Assembly (NCBI RefSeq): GCF_003182355.1
Contig: NZ_QGTW01000003.1
Coordinates: forward strand, 62,001-126,000
Origin: Cytobacillus oceanisediminis
GTDB lineage: Bacteria; Bacillota; Bacilli; Bacillales; Cytobacillaceae
DNA length: 64,000 bases
Direction: 5' to 3'
The notes beneath the pieces were generated by a model. The model did not search any database. It was given only the letters and a program-made list of their open reading frames with translations, and was not told where the DNA came from. This document shows, piece by piece, positions 51,461 through 59,937 of the stretch (the first letter of the stretch is position 1; each line of letters opens with the position of its first letter). Made by a program: the position numbers and the translations under genes.

Positions 51461-52829
51461 TTGATTCACCTCCATTGAAGAAAACGATCTTAATATGCTT
51501 AATGTATTTCTTTATATTTCTGATGAGAGGTTCAAGTGCACTACTTGCTGTCTCTCTTTCAAAAAACAGAAATACCTCATCATAGCATCCTTCAGGAATG
51601 TTATAAACAAACTGTGCCATATCCAGGTCTTCAGGATTTGGGAAAGAAAAACCAAATTGAGCACCGTAATTTCCTTCATTCTTTACAAAAATCGGGCTCC
51701 GGGTCGTTGAATGGAACTTAATACCTTCTCCCATTAAAGAAGCGAGTTTCATCGGGATATACATAAACTCTCCTGTTCCCAAGCATAATGTGTTCTGCCC
51801 ATCCCGTTTACTTGAAAGACAGCGCCCAATCTCCTTAAGTGACTGATTTAACCTGGTTTGGCCATCCGCATCCAATCCAAACCGGCCGGATTCCTTTAGA
51901 TAAGGTACATGCCTAATATCTCCACCTAGAGTAATAGATGGTCCGGCAACCTGATTTAGCAGGTTCGGAAATTCTTTGTTTATATGAATATATGAAATTA
52001 CCGCAGAATCTTCTTCTGTTCGAGGTTCTGCCTGATTTTCACTTACATCTGGCGAACCTTCAACACGAATTCTCCCTTTTAAAAGTGAGACACTATGAAT
52101 AATAATGCCCAATTCCTTTTCCAAATCATCAAAGCCCTTCTGATCTTTTTCAGAACGCCAGTCCAAAATAGATACAATTGTATATACTTTTCTAGGAAAT
52201 CTGGCATGAATGGACTTGATAATATTAATAGCTGTTTTTCCGGTAGTCATTTCATCATCTACAAGGATAATTTCCCTTTTATTATCTAAAAGGCTTTCAT
52301 CGATATAGCAGCGGTGTGAAGTAGCATGTGAATGCTCTTCTTCGAATGTAATAACAGGATCCTTATCCACCAGCTGCTCTCTCGTAGTATGAAAGAAATC
52401 CGCTTTTTTAAACGATTGGAAAAAAGCATGTCCAAGCGCGGTTGCTGTTTCTGCAAACCCAATAATAACCGGTCTTTCTTCGTCATCAATAAATGGACTT
52501 CCATTAAAAGCCCCTGCACCGTTCCTAAATGCAGAAAGAAGCTCAGCGTTTTTTCCTGTCTCCTTATTCTTAACCTTTTCCATATAACGGTTGGCAAGCA
52601 GTTCGCCAGTCAAAAGGCCGATCTGCGGATTAATCGGAATATGCTTCCCGAGAACTTTGCTGACAAACAAAAAGGACCTTTTTTTATTAATCCTCGCCGC
52701 CATGATAAAAAAGTCCTCTGCAGGAATTTCATATGGATTATCCGTAATATCGATCTCAACGCTTAACGAGTTGAGGATCTGAAGTGAATGTTTCGTTTTG
52801 GAGAATGTCAATGTATGTGTATTCCTCAT
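51453..52829 (-). CDS. Phosphoribosyltransferase with C-terminal TRSP domain
   Basis: The 458-residue protein has a PRPP-binding loop IILVDDEMTTGKTAINII near 210. A C-terminal domain carries the name-giving TRSP motif in HSTTRSPIFV. N-terminal residues 1-40 lie in a 74-base overlap with the upstream aldolase gene; the ATG is served by GGGGTG inside that gene. PRTase-TRSP proteins are core members of the Ter biosynthetic module. A ribosyl transfer to an unknown base is inferred. Confidence 0.8.
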   Translation of the reverse strand: MRNTHTLTFSKTKHSLQILNSLSVEIDITDNPYEIPAEDFFIMAARINKKRSFLFVSKVLGKHIPINPQIGLLTGELLANRYMEKVKNKETGKNAELLSAFRNGAGAFNGSPFIDDEERPVIIGFAETATALGHAFFQSFKKADFFHTTREQLVDKDPVITFEEEHSHATSHRCYIDESLLDNKREIILVDDEMTTGKTAINIIKSIHARFPRKVYTIVSILDWRSEKDQKGFDDLEKELGIIIHSVSLLKGRIRVEGSPDVSENQAEPRTEEDSAVISYIHINKEFPNLLNQVAGPSITLGGDIRHVPYLKESGRFGLDADGQTRLNQSLKEIGRCLSSKRDGQNTLCLGTGEFMYIPMKLASLMGEGIKFHSTTRSPIFVKNEGNYGAQFGFSFPNPEDLDMAQFVYNIPEGCYDEVFLFFERETASSALEPLIRNIKKYIKHIKIVFFNGGESID

Positions 52830-53967
52830 GCAGCACCCCGTAAATTTCAGATTTCAACAATATTTTTTCAGCCCAATACAAATGAGGCTTAATTTCATTC
52901 ATTTTATTTTGGTAAGAGCTTTTCATAACACCTGTTTTTCCATCTGCCTGATACACAATGCTTTTCGCGTCCAGATACTCTTCAAGCGTCACAGTATTAA
53001 GAGCCTGTACAGGCCTGATATGGGTAGGATGAATAATGGTTTTGCCAGTCAGGCCATTTGAGATATCCATGGCTATCTCCCTGATTAACCCGTCCATATG
53101 CATGTCAATCAAATCTGTGCGCATTTTGATACCATCCTGACCCAGCCGTTCACGGAAAGGTGTCTGCCTGATCTGAGGCTTAAGAAGGCGTTCCTTCGAC
53201 GAGAAATATTCCCATACAGGACCAGAGATAACGTACGGGCTGTCAGCACGCAAAAATACATTAATGATATCGGAAATACAATCCCTTATGACAGCGATAT
53301 CGTAAACTGTTGTATCAGAGTTTCTGCGGATACCGTACAGGCCGCTGAAGTCAGTAGCTCCAATCCTGACATTAAGTATTAAATCCTCGTGCCTGTCCAG
53401 AACCTTTTTAATGCCAATGAGTTCCTCAAGCCTAGTTTCCTTTTGAATGATCTGTTTTGTCTCCAGGATCGGCATTGCATATAAGCAATAACCACTGTCA
53501 TTGAGGTTTTCGATTTCGCTTAATATTCTGCTCCCCTCTGCTGGAGAAAACTTGGGCAGCACGAGTCCTGTTAAGAGATGCAAACCATTTGGGATTCTGT
53601 TTTTCATTCTGAGGAGCTGCTTATAGCTTCTGATTCTCACAAAAATTAATGGGAGGTCATCTTCATGGCAAAGGCCTTTCGCCAAATCAATACTCAGGCT
53701 TTCCAGTTCTGAAGACAGCAGTTCTTCTGCCCTTTCAACCTCATCATCTCCTATGGCATCCTCCAGGCAAATGACCATGGAAGTCAGGCCTGAATGCTTT
53801 TTTGAGAGCAGATCCTGATGGATATTCGGCCTCGTTGCTGGCATATATAAGGTTGCCCCCAATGCATATGCCAGCAATTCCCTATCGGATCTTTTATTAA
53901 AATATCCAGGTTTTTTATAGAAAACCTGTTTTATTTTTTCATCCGGGAGATCGGAAAATAGTCTCAT
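52756..53967 (-). CDS. HpcH/HpaI-like TIM-barrel C-C lyase of the Ter module
   Basis: The 403-residue protein has the citrate-lyase beta/aldolase TIM-barrel core with LGATLYMPATRPNIH and MVICLEDAIGDDEV, followed by VLNVRIGATDFSGLYGIRR. These carry the arginine and acidic metal ligands of the superfamily. It opens the second half of the Ter biosynthetic genes. It overlaps the PRTase gene by 74 bases. A pyruvate- or oxaloacetate-type donor is assumed from the family, not seen. Confidence 0.8.
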   Translation of the reverse strand: MRLFSDLPDEKIKQVFYKKPGYFNKRSDRELLAYALGATLYMPATRPNIHQDLLSKKHSGLTSMVICLEDAIGDDEVERAEELLSSELESLSIDLAKGLCHEDDLPLIFVRIRSYKQLLRMKNRIPNGLHLLTGLVLPKFSPAEGSRILSEIENLNDSGYCLYAMPILETKQIIQKETRLEELIGIKKVLDRHEDLILNVRIGATDFSGLYGIRRNSDTTVYDIAVIRDCISDIINVFLRADSPYVISGPVWEYFSSKERLLKPQIRQTPFRERLGQDGIKMRTDLIDMHMDGLIREIAMDISNGLTGKTIIHPTHIRPVQALNTVTLEEYLDAKSIVYQADGKTGVMKSSYQNKMNEIKPHLYWAEKILLKSEIYGVLHEEYTYIDILQNETFTSDPQLVKR

Positions 53968-54103
53968 TTTTGCAGCTCCATTCTTTCTTTTGTGGGCAAA
54001 AAGCCATTACAATTTACCCCTTTTATGCAAAAAAGGATAAAAAGAAAGGGAGCGGACATGTGTCTGATCCCTTTTGCTGATAGTTGGTTATAATTGTTTA
54101 AGA

Positions 54104-54874
54104 TTAATTTGCAGTTTCTTGTTCTTTCTTCTTGTTTCTGTAGTGGACAACGAATGTTCCTGCAAACACAACAAGCAGAAGGATAAAGAAATGAACATGT
54201 TCTACATGAACACCAAATACGCCTAAAAGCATCTTCGCTGCGATAATTAAAATTAATACATAAGCAGCAGTCTCAAGTTCAGGTATTCTATCAATAAGCT
54301 TCAGGAAAACTCCAGCAACTCCACGCATCATCAATACGCCCAGCATACCGCCTAAAAGAAGAACCCAAATTTCCTGGCTTATGCCAAAAGCAGCCAGGAC
54401 ACTGTCTACAGAGAAAGCAATATCCATCAGCTCAACCGCTGCAACTGTTCCCCAGAAAGTGCCGAATAAACGGATTAGCAGGCCTTTCTGATTGATGCCT
54501 TCAATATCTTCATCCTCTTCACCCAGACCCTTTTTCTTGTCTATAAAGTACTTGATGGATAACCAGGCCAGGTAACCCGCACCAATAATTTTAACCCACC
54601 AAAATTCAATGAGGTATACACCAATTCCGATTGCAATGAAACGGAAAATATAAGCACCTAGCAAACCATAGAATAAAGCCTTTTTTCGTTTTTCCTCCGG
54701 CAAATGTTTAACCATAACCGCAAGAACCAATGCGTTATCTGCTGACAAAAGGCCTTCCATAATAACTAGTGTACCAATTAACCCCCAGTTAACAGGATTG
54801 GATAAAGCCTCTACCCACATCTCCCAGTCAAAAAATGCGGCATAAGTATTCAGAATTGCCTCTAAAACTTCCAT
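54104..54874 (-). CDS. terC: TerC-family membrane protein
   Basis: The product has 256 residues from MEVLEAILNTY, with GGGGGGA upstream. Seven to eight membrane helices are visible. The conserved acidic residues lie in LLSADNALVLAVMV and VDSVLAAFGIS-type (AFSVDSVLAAFG). TerC proteins form a membrane hub for TerD-like proteins and are linked to manganese export in some bacteria. It is the second gene after terD under the sigma-W-type promoter, as in B. subtilis yceF. Confidence 0.92.
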   Translation of the reverse strand: MEVLEAILNTYAAFFDWEMWVEALSNPVNWGLIGTLVIMEGLLSADNALVLAVMVKHLPEEKRKKALFYGLLGAYIFRFIAIGIGVYLIEFWWVKIIGAGYLAWLSIKYFIDKKKGLGEEDEDIEGINQKGLLIRLFGTFWGTVAAVELMDIAFSVDSVLAAFGISQEIWVLLLGGMLGVLMMRGVAGVFLKLIDRIPELETAAYVLILIIAAKMLLGVFGVHVEHVHFFILLLVVFAGTFVVHYRNKKKEQETAN

Positions 54875-54955
54875 TCTTGTATTATTCCCCCCATGTATTT
54901 GTCCGCATAAAAGACCCGGCATTGCCGAGCCTTATTAAGCAACTATAACTCTTAA

Positions 54956-55537
54956 TTATCCTACCTGTAAACCAAAATCTTTTGCCAATGCAGCAAGGCC
55001 GCCCTGATATCCGCTGCCAATTGCACTGAATTTCCATTCTCCATTATGTCTGTATAATTCACCTACTACAAGTGCTGTTTCAATGGAGAAATCTTCACCA
55101 AGATCATAACGGATCAATTCTTCACCAGAATCCTCATTTAAGATTCTTACATATGAATTAGAAACCTGGCCAAAGTTTTGGTTGCGCGCTTCCCCATCAT
55201 GAATCGTAATAGTAAAAGTAATGCGCTGAACGCTTGCAGGTACATTCGCCAAGTCAATATTCACCTGCTCGTCATCGCCATCTCCTTCACCTGTACGGTT
55301 ATCGCCAGTATGTACAACAGCTCCGCCAGCACCTGTTGTGTTGTTATAAAAAACAAAATCGCTTTCAGAGGTTACTTTTCCATTATCTCCAAGAAGAAAG
55401 ACGGAAGAATCCAAGTCAAAGTCGTTGCCGCCATCATATTTGTTCGTGTCCCAGCCAAGACCGACTACTACTTTCGTCATTCCCGGGTTTGTCTTTGTTA
55501 AATCAACCTTTTGCCCTTTTGATAAGCTTACTGCCAT
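54956..55537 (-). CDS. TerD-family calcium-binding stress protein
   Basis: The 193-residue protein is a canonical TerD/YceD-type protein without the glycine insert: [22 protein letters not shown] and [19 protein letters not shown] carry the calcium-site acids. It is the first gene after the perfect ECF promoter at 55575-55600, with GGAGG upstream. It shares the fold with the TerD at 45551 but belongs to the other transcription block. Confidence 0.93.
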   Translation of the reverse strand: MAVSLSKGQKVDLTKTNPGMTKVVVGLGWDTNKYDGGNDFDLDSSVFLLGDNGKVTSESDFVFYNNTTGAGGAVVHTGDNRTGEGDGDDEQVNIDLANVPASVQRITFTITIHDGEARNQNFGQVSNSYVRILNEDSGEELIRYDLGEDFSIETALVVGELYRHNGEWKFSAIGSGYQGGLAALAKDFGLQVG

Positions 55538-55574
55538 TTCAAATCAAACCTCCATTAAATAGAATAAATGTATA

Positions 55575-55600
55575 TACGGTAGATATTATGGAAAGTTTCA
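55575..55600 (-). promoter_or_regulatory. ECF sigma (sigma-W type) promoter of the terD-terC block
   Basis: The minus strand reads TGAAAC, 16 bases, CGTA, an exact match to the B. subtilis sigma-W consensus. It lies 38 bases before the terD start. The B. subtilis yceC-yceH Ter operon is also under sigma-W and related ECF factors, which supports this call. Confidence 0.88.
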
Positions 55601-55647
55601 AAATCCATAAAATTATTTTTTCATAATATGAAATTTATTTCAATCTT

Positions 55648-56244
55648 TTAACTCATCCATTTCGGAGGAGTATTTTTGTCCCAATAAATTGCACCTAATT
55701 CGTGATGAGCCTGGAAGTTGTCATGGTGTGTATGATAATGGAAATTAAACCAATAACCCTGCTGAGGCGGATGATCCCTTCTTACATGGAAGCGGATCAC
55801 GTCTTCATTGGTTTGGCTATTGGCGATATGGAAGATCTTTTCAGATACCCCTCCTCCAGGAGTTTCAGTTACCATTAAGCAGGCCAGGCTTTCTTCAGGA
55901 AATTGAACGGCAACGTCCTGTATCGCTTTTTCGATTTTCGGAAGAATAACTTCATTGAACTCATCTTCAATAATCGGGCCAATTTTTGTTCCGAATTTTT
56001 CATATGACTGCAGCTCTGCTTCTTTGACCATCTGCCTGATAAAGACTTCTTTATCAATAAACTTGTCTTCTTCCGAAGAAGATGCTGCACTTCCACCTGT
56101 ATTTTCAACATCTGATGCTTTGGAAGCCTTTAACTGGTTCGTATTTTCATAGAGCAAGGCCTGAGATGGTGTAACCATGCCAAAGGTTAAAATGGTTACC
56201 AGCACAAAAAAGGATTTTCTCAGCCATTTTGGCATTCTTTTCAT
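55648..56244 (-). CDS. ypjP: YpjP-family exported protein
   Basis: The product has 198 residues from MKRMPKWLRKSF, placed by AAAGGG 8 bases upstream. It has a signal peptide (about 8-30) and an exported domain. The C-terminal half is His- and aromatic-rich (RRDHPPQQGYWFNFHYHTHHD), a likely metal site. Function is unknown. In B. subtilis ypjP lies a short way from thyB; here the Ter cluster separates them. It starts 13 bases after the aminotransferase gene and is co-transcribed with it. Confidence 0.8.
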   Translation of the reverse strand: MKRMPKWLRKSFFVLVTILTFGMVTPSQALLYENTNQLKASKASDVENTGGSAASSSEEDKFIDKEVFIRQMVKEAELQSYEKFGTKIGPIIEDEFNEVILPKIEKAIQDVAVQFPEESLACLMVTETPGGGVSEKIFHIANSQTNEDVIRFHVRRDHPPQQGYWFNFHYHTHHDNFQAHHELGAIYWDKNTPPKWMS

Positions 56245-56257
56245 CCCCTTTTCCCTT

Positions 56258-57436
56258 TTAAGCAAGGACTTTTTTCAATATACCGCTTTTCCCGATATTG
56301 GCTGCAGCCTGCTTCAAGACTTCTTCAGGCTGAACGAGAGCGATTCGTACATACCCTTCTCCCCAGCTGCCGAATGCATTGCCTGGTGTTACCACAACAT
56401 TCGCCCGGTTAATTAGTTCAATTGCAAATTCCTTGGACTTGTATGGAGCAGGCACCTCTGCCCATAAAAACATAGAGCCCTCGGGCTTGCTGACATTCCA
56501 GCCGATTTGATTTAAACCATCTGCCAAAACATCTCTTCTGGTCCTGTAAATATCCCTCAAACTGTTTAAGAAGCCCGATTGATCTCTTAACGCTTTAGAA
56601 GCTGCAGCCTGGACCGGCAGAAATACTCCATAATCCAAATTGGATTTGAATTTAGCCAGCATTGTGATCAGCTGATTATTTCCGGCCGCATAAGCTACCC
56701 GGCAGCCAGCCATGTTAAAGCTTTTGGACAGGGAATTCATTTCCAGTCCGACTTCCAGGGCCCCTTCTACAGACAAAAAACTTAGCGGCTTGTGTTCATA
56801 GTAAAGCTCCGAATAAGCGAAGTCGTGCAAAATAACAAAGTTATACTTTTTAGCAAGACAAATGGCTTGAAGGTAAAATTCCTCCGTCGCCATTGCGGGA
56901 ACAGGGTTACCCGGAAAATTCAATATCATTAACTTTGTTTTAAGAAGGATCTCCTCAGGAATTTTACCCAGATCAGGAAGAAATTTATTTTCCTTTTTCA
57001 GCGGCATGGAATACATTTGAGCTCCAGCCATGCCTGCACCTGCAGCATAGGCTGTATATCCCGGATCTGGTACAAGAATATAGTCATTGGGATCACAGAG
57101 AACCATAGGCAAATGTACAAGTCCATCCTGGGAACCCATCAACAGAAGCACCTCGGAATCAGGATCAAGGGACACCCCAAAGTTACTCTTATAATAGTCA
57201 CAAACCGCGGAATGGAACTCATTTGTCCCCATTAAAGAATAGCCGTATAAATCCGGATTCAGCGAACTTTTAGCCAATTCATCTGTAATAAAACTTGGTG
57301 GCGGCAAATCAGGGCTTCCAATGCTAAGGTCAATCATCGGAATTCCGTCTGAAAGTTTAGAATTCTTAATTTGCGCCAGCTCCGCAAACACACTTTCCTG
57401 AAAAGATGACATTCTTTTTGAGATGGAAAAATTCAT
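56258..57436 (-). CDS. PLP-dependent aminotransferase, class I (LL-DAP/PatA-like)
   Basis: The product has 392 residues from MNFSISKRMSS, placed by GTGAGG. Fold-type I features are IDLSIGSPDLPPP, LILNFPGNPVPAM, FVILHDFAYSELY and the PLP lysine in NSLSKSFNMAGCRV. The conserved Arg for the substrate carboxylate is in YVRIALVQP near the end. The substrate is unknown; related enzymes use aspartate, diaminopimelate or N-acetyl-diaminopimelate. It forms a two-gene unit with ypjP. Confidence 0.85.
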   Translation of the reverse strand: MNFSISKRMSSFQESVFAELAQIKNSKLSDGIPMIDLSIGSPDLPPPSFITDELAKSSLNPDLYGYSLMGTNEFHSAVCDYYKSNFGVSLDPDSEVLLLMGSQDGLVHLPMVLCDPNDYILVPDPGYTAYAAGAGMAGAQMYSMPLKKENKFLPDLGKIPEEILLKTKLMILNFPGNPVPAMATEEFYLQAICLAKKYNFVILHDFAYSELYYEHKPLSFLSVEGALEVGLEMNSLSKSFNMAGCRVAYAAGNNQLITMLAKFKSNLDYGVFLPVQAAASKALRDQSGFLNSLRDIYRTRRDVLADGLNQIGWNVSKPEGSMFLWAEVPAPYKSKEFAIELINRANVVVTPGNAFGSWGEGYVRIALVQPEEVLKQAAANIGKSGILKKVLA

Positions 57437-57642
57437 TATATCGTTCCTCACTATGTATCTCTTTTCTCTTTTTCTATTATACTCCTTTTTGGAGTAAATG
57501 AAAATTGATTTCATTTTTTGGCAGCTAAAACAATAGTTATATAGTGAAAAAAAGTATTATGGGATTACAAAGCAATAAAGCGGGAATAATAGGAACAAAT
57601 CGTTTTATACGAGTCCAGAAAAGGAAAAAGGGGGAAATCAGA

Positions 57643-57720
57643 ATGGATTGGTCTCTTGTCTTTGTGATTGCAAGCCTGCTGCTGATGGCTTATTTTGTTT
57701 ATCTGGCCATTGCAGATTAA
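57643..57720 (+). CDS. 25-residue single-helix membrane peptide
   Basis: An ATG 9 bases after AGGGGG opens a 25-codon frame. It begins MDWSLVFVIASLLLMAYFV and consists of one hydrophobic helix between short acidic ends. A terminator follows after 6 bases. Such KdpF-like or SpoVM-size peptides are easily missed. Encoded opposite to its neighbours, it must have its own promoter. No family was recognised. Confidence 0.5.
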   Translation: MDWSLVFVIASLLLMAYFVYLAIAD

Positions 57721-57724
57721 CTGT

Positions 57725-57756
57725 GAAGGTGCCGAAATACTGCGGCACCTTTTTCA
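57725..57756. terminator. Bidirectional terminator between the 25-codon peptide gene and ypiP
   Basis: The stem AGGTGCCG / CGGCACCT with an 8-base loop and T run lies between convergent genes. Confidence 0.9.
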
Positions 57757-58527
57757 TTTTTCAATGACACCGAAATGAAATTTGGATGTTTTTCTTTTAT
57801 TAACACTGAAGCCATATTGCTCAAATCTGGAGCTTCTAAAATGGTCTTTCAAAACAACTCTTTCTTTGGCAACTCTTTTTGCCTGAAAAATTAATTCCTC
57901 CGACAGGTCTCCATATACAGCAAATCGGCTAAGGGCTTTGATTCCATCCGATTCAAGAATTTTTTCTTCGAACATCGGATCAAAATAGACTACATCATAA
58001 CTATTATCAGGAAGCATTTTTAAATAAGGAAAAGAGCTTGTGGATTTAACATTGATTCTCCTCATTGCATGGTCCATTGATTCCAAACCGGATCCCCATT
58101 GTCCCAGCCCCTTTCCTACTAGATAAGCAAGGTAACGGCTGCCCTCCAATCCTGTTACCTCTCCTTCTCTTCCAACAGTATAGCTCGCCACAATGCTGTC
58201 AGAAGCAAGTCCAAGCGTACAGTCCAGCATGCTTTTTCCTCTCTCAAGGCGGGCTGCCTGAAGAAAAGGGTCACTTTCTCCCTTTAACAGCCGCTTAATT
58301 CTGAACATCGCTGAATTGGGATGGAAAAAGAATGGCTGGTTTTCTCCCAATGGAAAAAGCTCAAGGCGTTCCTTTCCCACTATAATACAATCATCCTGGA
58401 CTTGTTTCTGAATAGCTCCCACAGACCTTTTATTTCTTTCAATATATTCTGCACCCAATTCGACAGCAACCCTTCTGGCACTTTCCTTCATTTCCTGATT
58501 AGTCCGCCCTGCTGTTGTAATAATCAT
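57754..58527 (-). CDS. ypiP: Class I SAM-dependent methyltransferase (YpiP-like)
   Basis: The product has 257 residues from MIITTAGRTNQEM. The methyltransferase core has MLDCTLGLASDSIVASY (SAM motif I), VTGLEGSRY (acidic residue for ribose) and VVYFDPMFEE (a DPxF/Y-like catalytic motif). The order resembles RsmJ-type 16S rRNA methyltransferases, but the target is unproven. Synteny with ypjP upstream and brxA further on agrees with B. subtilis ypiP. Confidence 0.85.
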   Translation of the reverse strand: MIITTAGRTNQEMKESARRVAVELGAEYIERNKRSVGAIQKQVQDDCIIVGKERLELFPLGENQPFFFHPNSAMFRIKRLLKGESDPFLQAARLERGKSMLDCTLGLASDSIVASYTVGREGEVTGLEGSRYLAYLVGKGLGQWGSGLESMDHAMRRINVKSTSSFPYLKMLPDNSYDVVYFDPMFEEKILESDGIKALSRFAVYGDLSEELIFQAKRVAKERVVLKDHFRSSRFEQYGFSVNKRKTSKFHFGVIEK

Positions 58528-58574
58528 CACGTTCTCCCGGCTCTTTTTTTATAAGGCTTTTTCTAATAGATTGT

Positions 58575-58785
58575 TGTTTTTGCTTATGAACTTTGCCCGT
58601 AGATTTCCCCTACAGGCACTCAGCGAACCCGCGGGGAGGATGGGAGTCTCCTCGGCTTCGCCTGTAGGGTCTCCCACTTCCCTCTCTTCCGCCGGAGTCA
58701 AGTACCCCCGCTACAATCAACTCAGTTGGTGAAGCTAAGTTTGCCGCCAAAAAGCAACAAACTTTACGAAAACAGCCTTTTATAA
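58575..58785 (-). repeat. Interspersed repeat, copy F (variant subfamily)
   Basis: The segment has GCACTCAGCGAACCCGCGGG, CTCCTCGGCTTCGCCTGTAG, CTACAATCAACTCAGTTGGT and AAAGCAACAAACTTTACGAA. The tail is shared with copy B at 24.8-25.0 kb. It is immediately followed by copy G. Confidence 0.75.
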
Positions 58786-58794
58786 AGATGGATG

Positions 58795-59012
58795 CCCCTG
58801 TAAAACTTGTCTGTTGATTTCCGCCTAAGAAACTCAGTGAACCGCGGGCGGTCCGACGCTCCTCAAGCACTAAGCCTGTGGGATCCGCTTTTCCCGCTCG
58901 ACTGTGAATAAGCATCCTCAAATAAAGACCGTACAAAGAAATGCGAATGCATTTTCGAGAGTCTCGCTCCCTTCGCTCCAATCAACGGAGTGCAAAAGTT
59001 ATCAAAAAGCTT
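58795..59012 (-). repeat. Interspersed ~200-bp repeat, copy G
   Basis: A full-length copy: CTTGTCTGTTGATTTCCGCC, CAGTGAACCGCGGGCGGTCC, ATGCGAATGCATTTTCGAGA and CAATCAACGGAGTGCAAAAG. It stands in tandem with copy F between brxA and ypiP. Confidence 0.8.
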
Positions 59013-59028
59013 TTACTTAAAATTACAA

Positions 59029-59058
59029 AGAAAAGGGTGCCGGCCGACACCCCTCTTC
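59029..59058 (-). terminator. Probable terminator of brxA
   Basis: The short stem GGGTG / CACCC (with a GC-rich 8-base loop) is followed by TTTTCTTTG on the minus strand. It is weaker than the others. Confidence 0.6.
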
Positions 59059-59086
59059 CTAAAAAAACTATTTAATCCTATACGAA

Positions 59087-59521
59087 TCAGCAGTTGGCTT
59101 CAAACGCGGCCAGAAGATTTTCCATAATAGCTTCCATCGGATGGTCTTCAATATCATAGCGGTGAATGAAGTGAACAACTTCCTTCCCTTTTAATAAGGC
59201 CATTGAAGGAGATGAAGGCTCATATCCCTCGAAGTATTCGCGCATTTTTGCAGTTGCTTCTTTATCCTGCCCTGCAAAAACAGTTACTAAATGATCCGGT
59301 TTCTTTTCGCTTCTTAAAACTGCCTGTGTTGCTGCCGGACGCGCTAGTCCTGCTGCACAGCCGCAAACAGAATTAACCACAACAAGTGCTGTACCTTCAA
59401 GACCTTCCATAAACTGTTCTACTTCTTCAGGAGTTGTCAGCTCTTTAAACCCTGCCTGTACAAGCTCTTCGCGCATTGGCTTAACCATTTGCTTCATGTA
59501 TTCTTCATACGCCATCGACAT
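59087..59521 (-). CDS. brxA: Bacilliredoxin (BrxA/YphP family)
   Basis: The 144-residue thioredoxin-fold protein has the bacilliredoxin active site CGC in VVNSVCGCAAGLARPA. It removes bacillithiol from mixed disulfides. The Arg-Pro after the site and LVTVFAGQDKEATAKMREYF are family marks. AAGGAGG precedes the ATG. Its place before ilvD corresponds to B. subtilis yphP. Confidence 0.93.
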   Translation of the reverse strand: MSMAYEEYMKQMVKPMREELVQAGFKELTTPEEVEQFMEGLEGTALVVVNSVCGCAAGLARPAATQAVLRSEKKPDHLVTVFAGQDKEATAKMREYFEGYEPSSPSMALLKGKEVVHFIHRYDIEDHPMEAIMENLLAAFEANC

Positions 59522-59791
59522 AAATTATTGCCTCCTTCTACTGCTACTGCATTTTGTACAGTAAGCATACTATAATCATGGACGTTAATGCAATTTTTCA
59601 AGGCTCCCTTTTAAGCTATTAAAATTGCTTCAACTATGATCCTGCTGTTTAAGTATTTTTGAGCAAAATCCGCCTGATGAGGTACCTTTTCACCGATTTT
59701 GATAATAAAAACTTTTAAAAAAAGAGCAGTTAGAGAGTTTTTAACGTTGAATCAGCTTAAAAAAGTCTAAAATCTTGCCTGCTTTACGGTC

Positions 59792-59884
59792 TTATCGGCC
59801 GATCATGCCTATTTATCGGCCTAATCAATACATTTATCGGCCAAATATGCAGTTTTAACGGCCAACCAAGGCAATTTATCGGCC
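59792..59884. repeat. 21-bp-period array, TTATCGGCC core, five units
   Basis: The core TTATCGGCC (one unit TTAACGGCC) starts at 59792, 59813, 59834, 59855 and 59876, an exact 21-bp period. Spacers differ. It lies between the ilvD stop and the brxA start, on co-directional genes, directly before the ilvD terminator. Confidence 0.9.
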
Positions 59885-59900
59885 AGGGTTTTTTACAGCA

Positions 59901-59932
59901 AAAAAGCCAGTCACAAAAGACTGGCTTCTTTA
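59901..59932 (-). terminator. Terminator of ilvD
   Basis: The perfect 9-bp stem AAGCCAGTC / GACTGGCTT has a T run on the minus strand. Confidence 0.9.
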
Positions 59933-59937
59933 ATATC

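Noticed and set aside
58610..58981. Open frames of 60-124 codons inside the interspersed repeats (also near 38.7, 39.7, 43.0 and 63.3 kb)
   Set aside because: They lie wholly or mainly in repeat copies, differ between copies by frameshifts, and have no ribosome binding sites.
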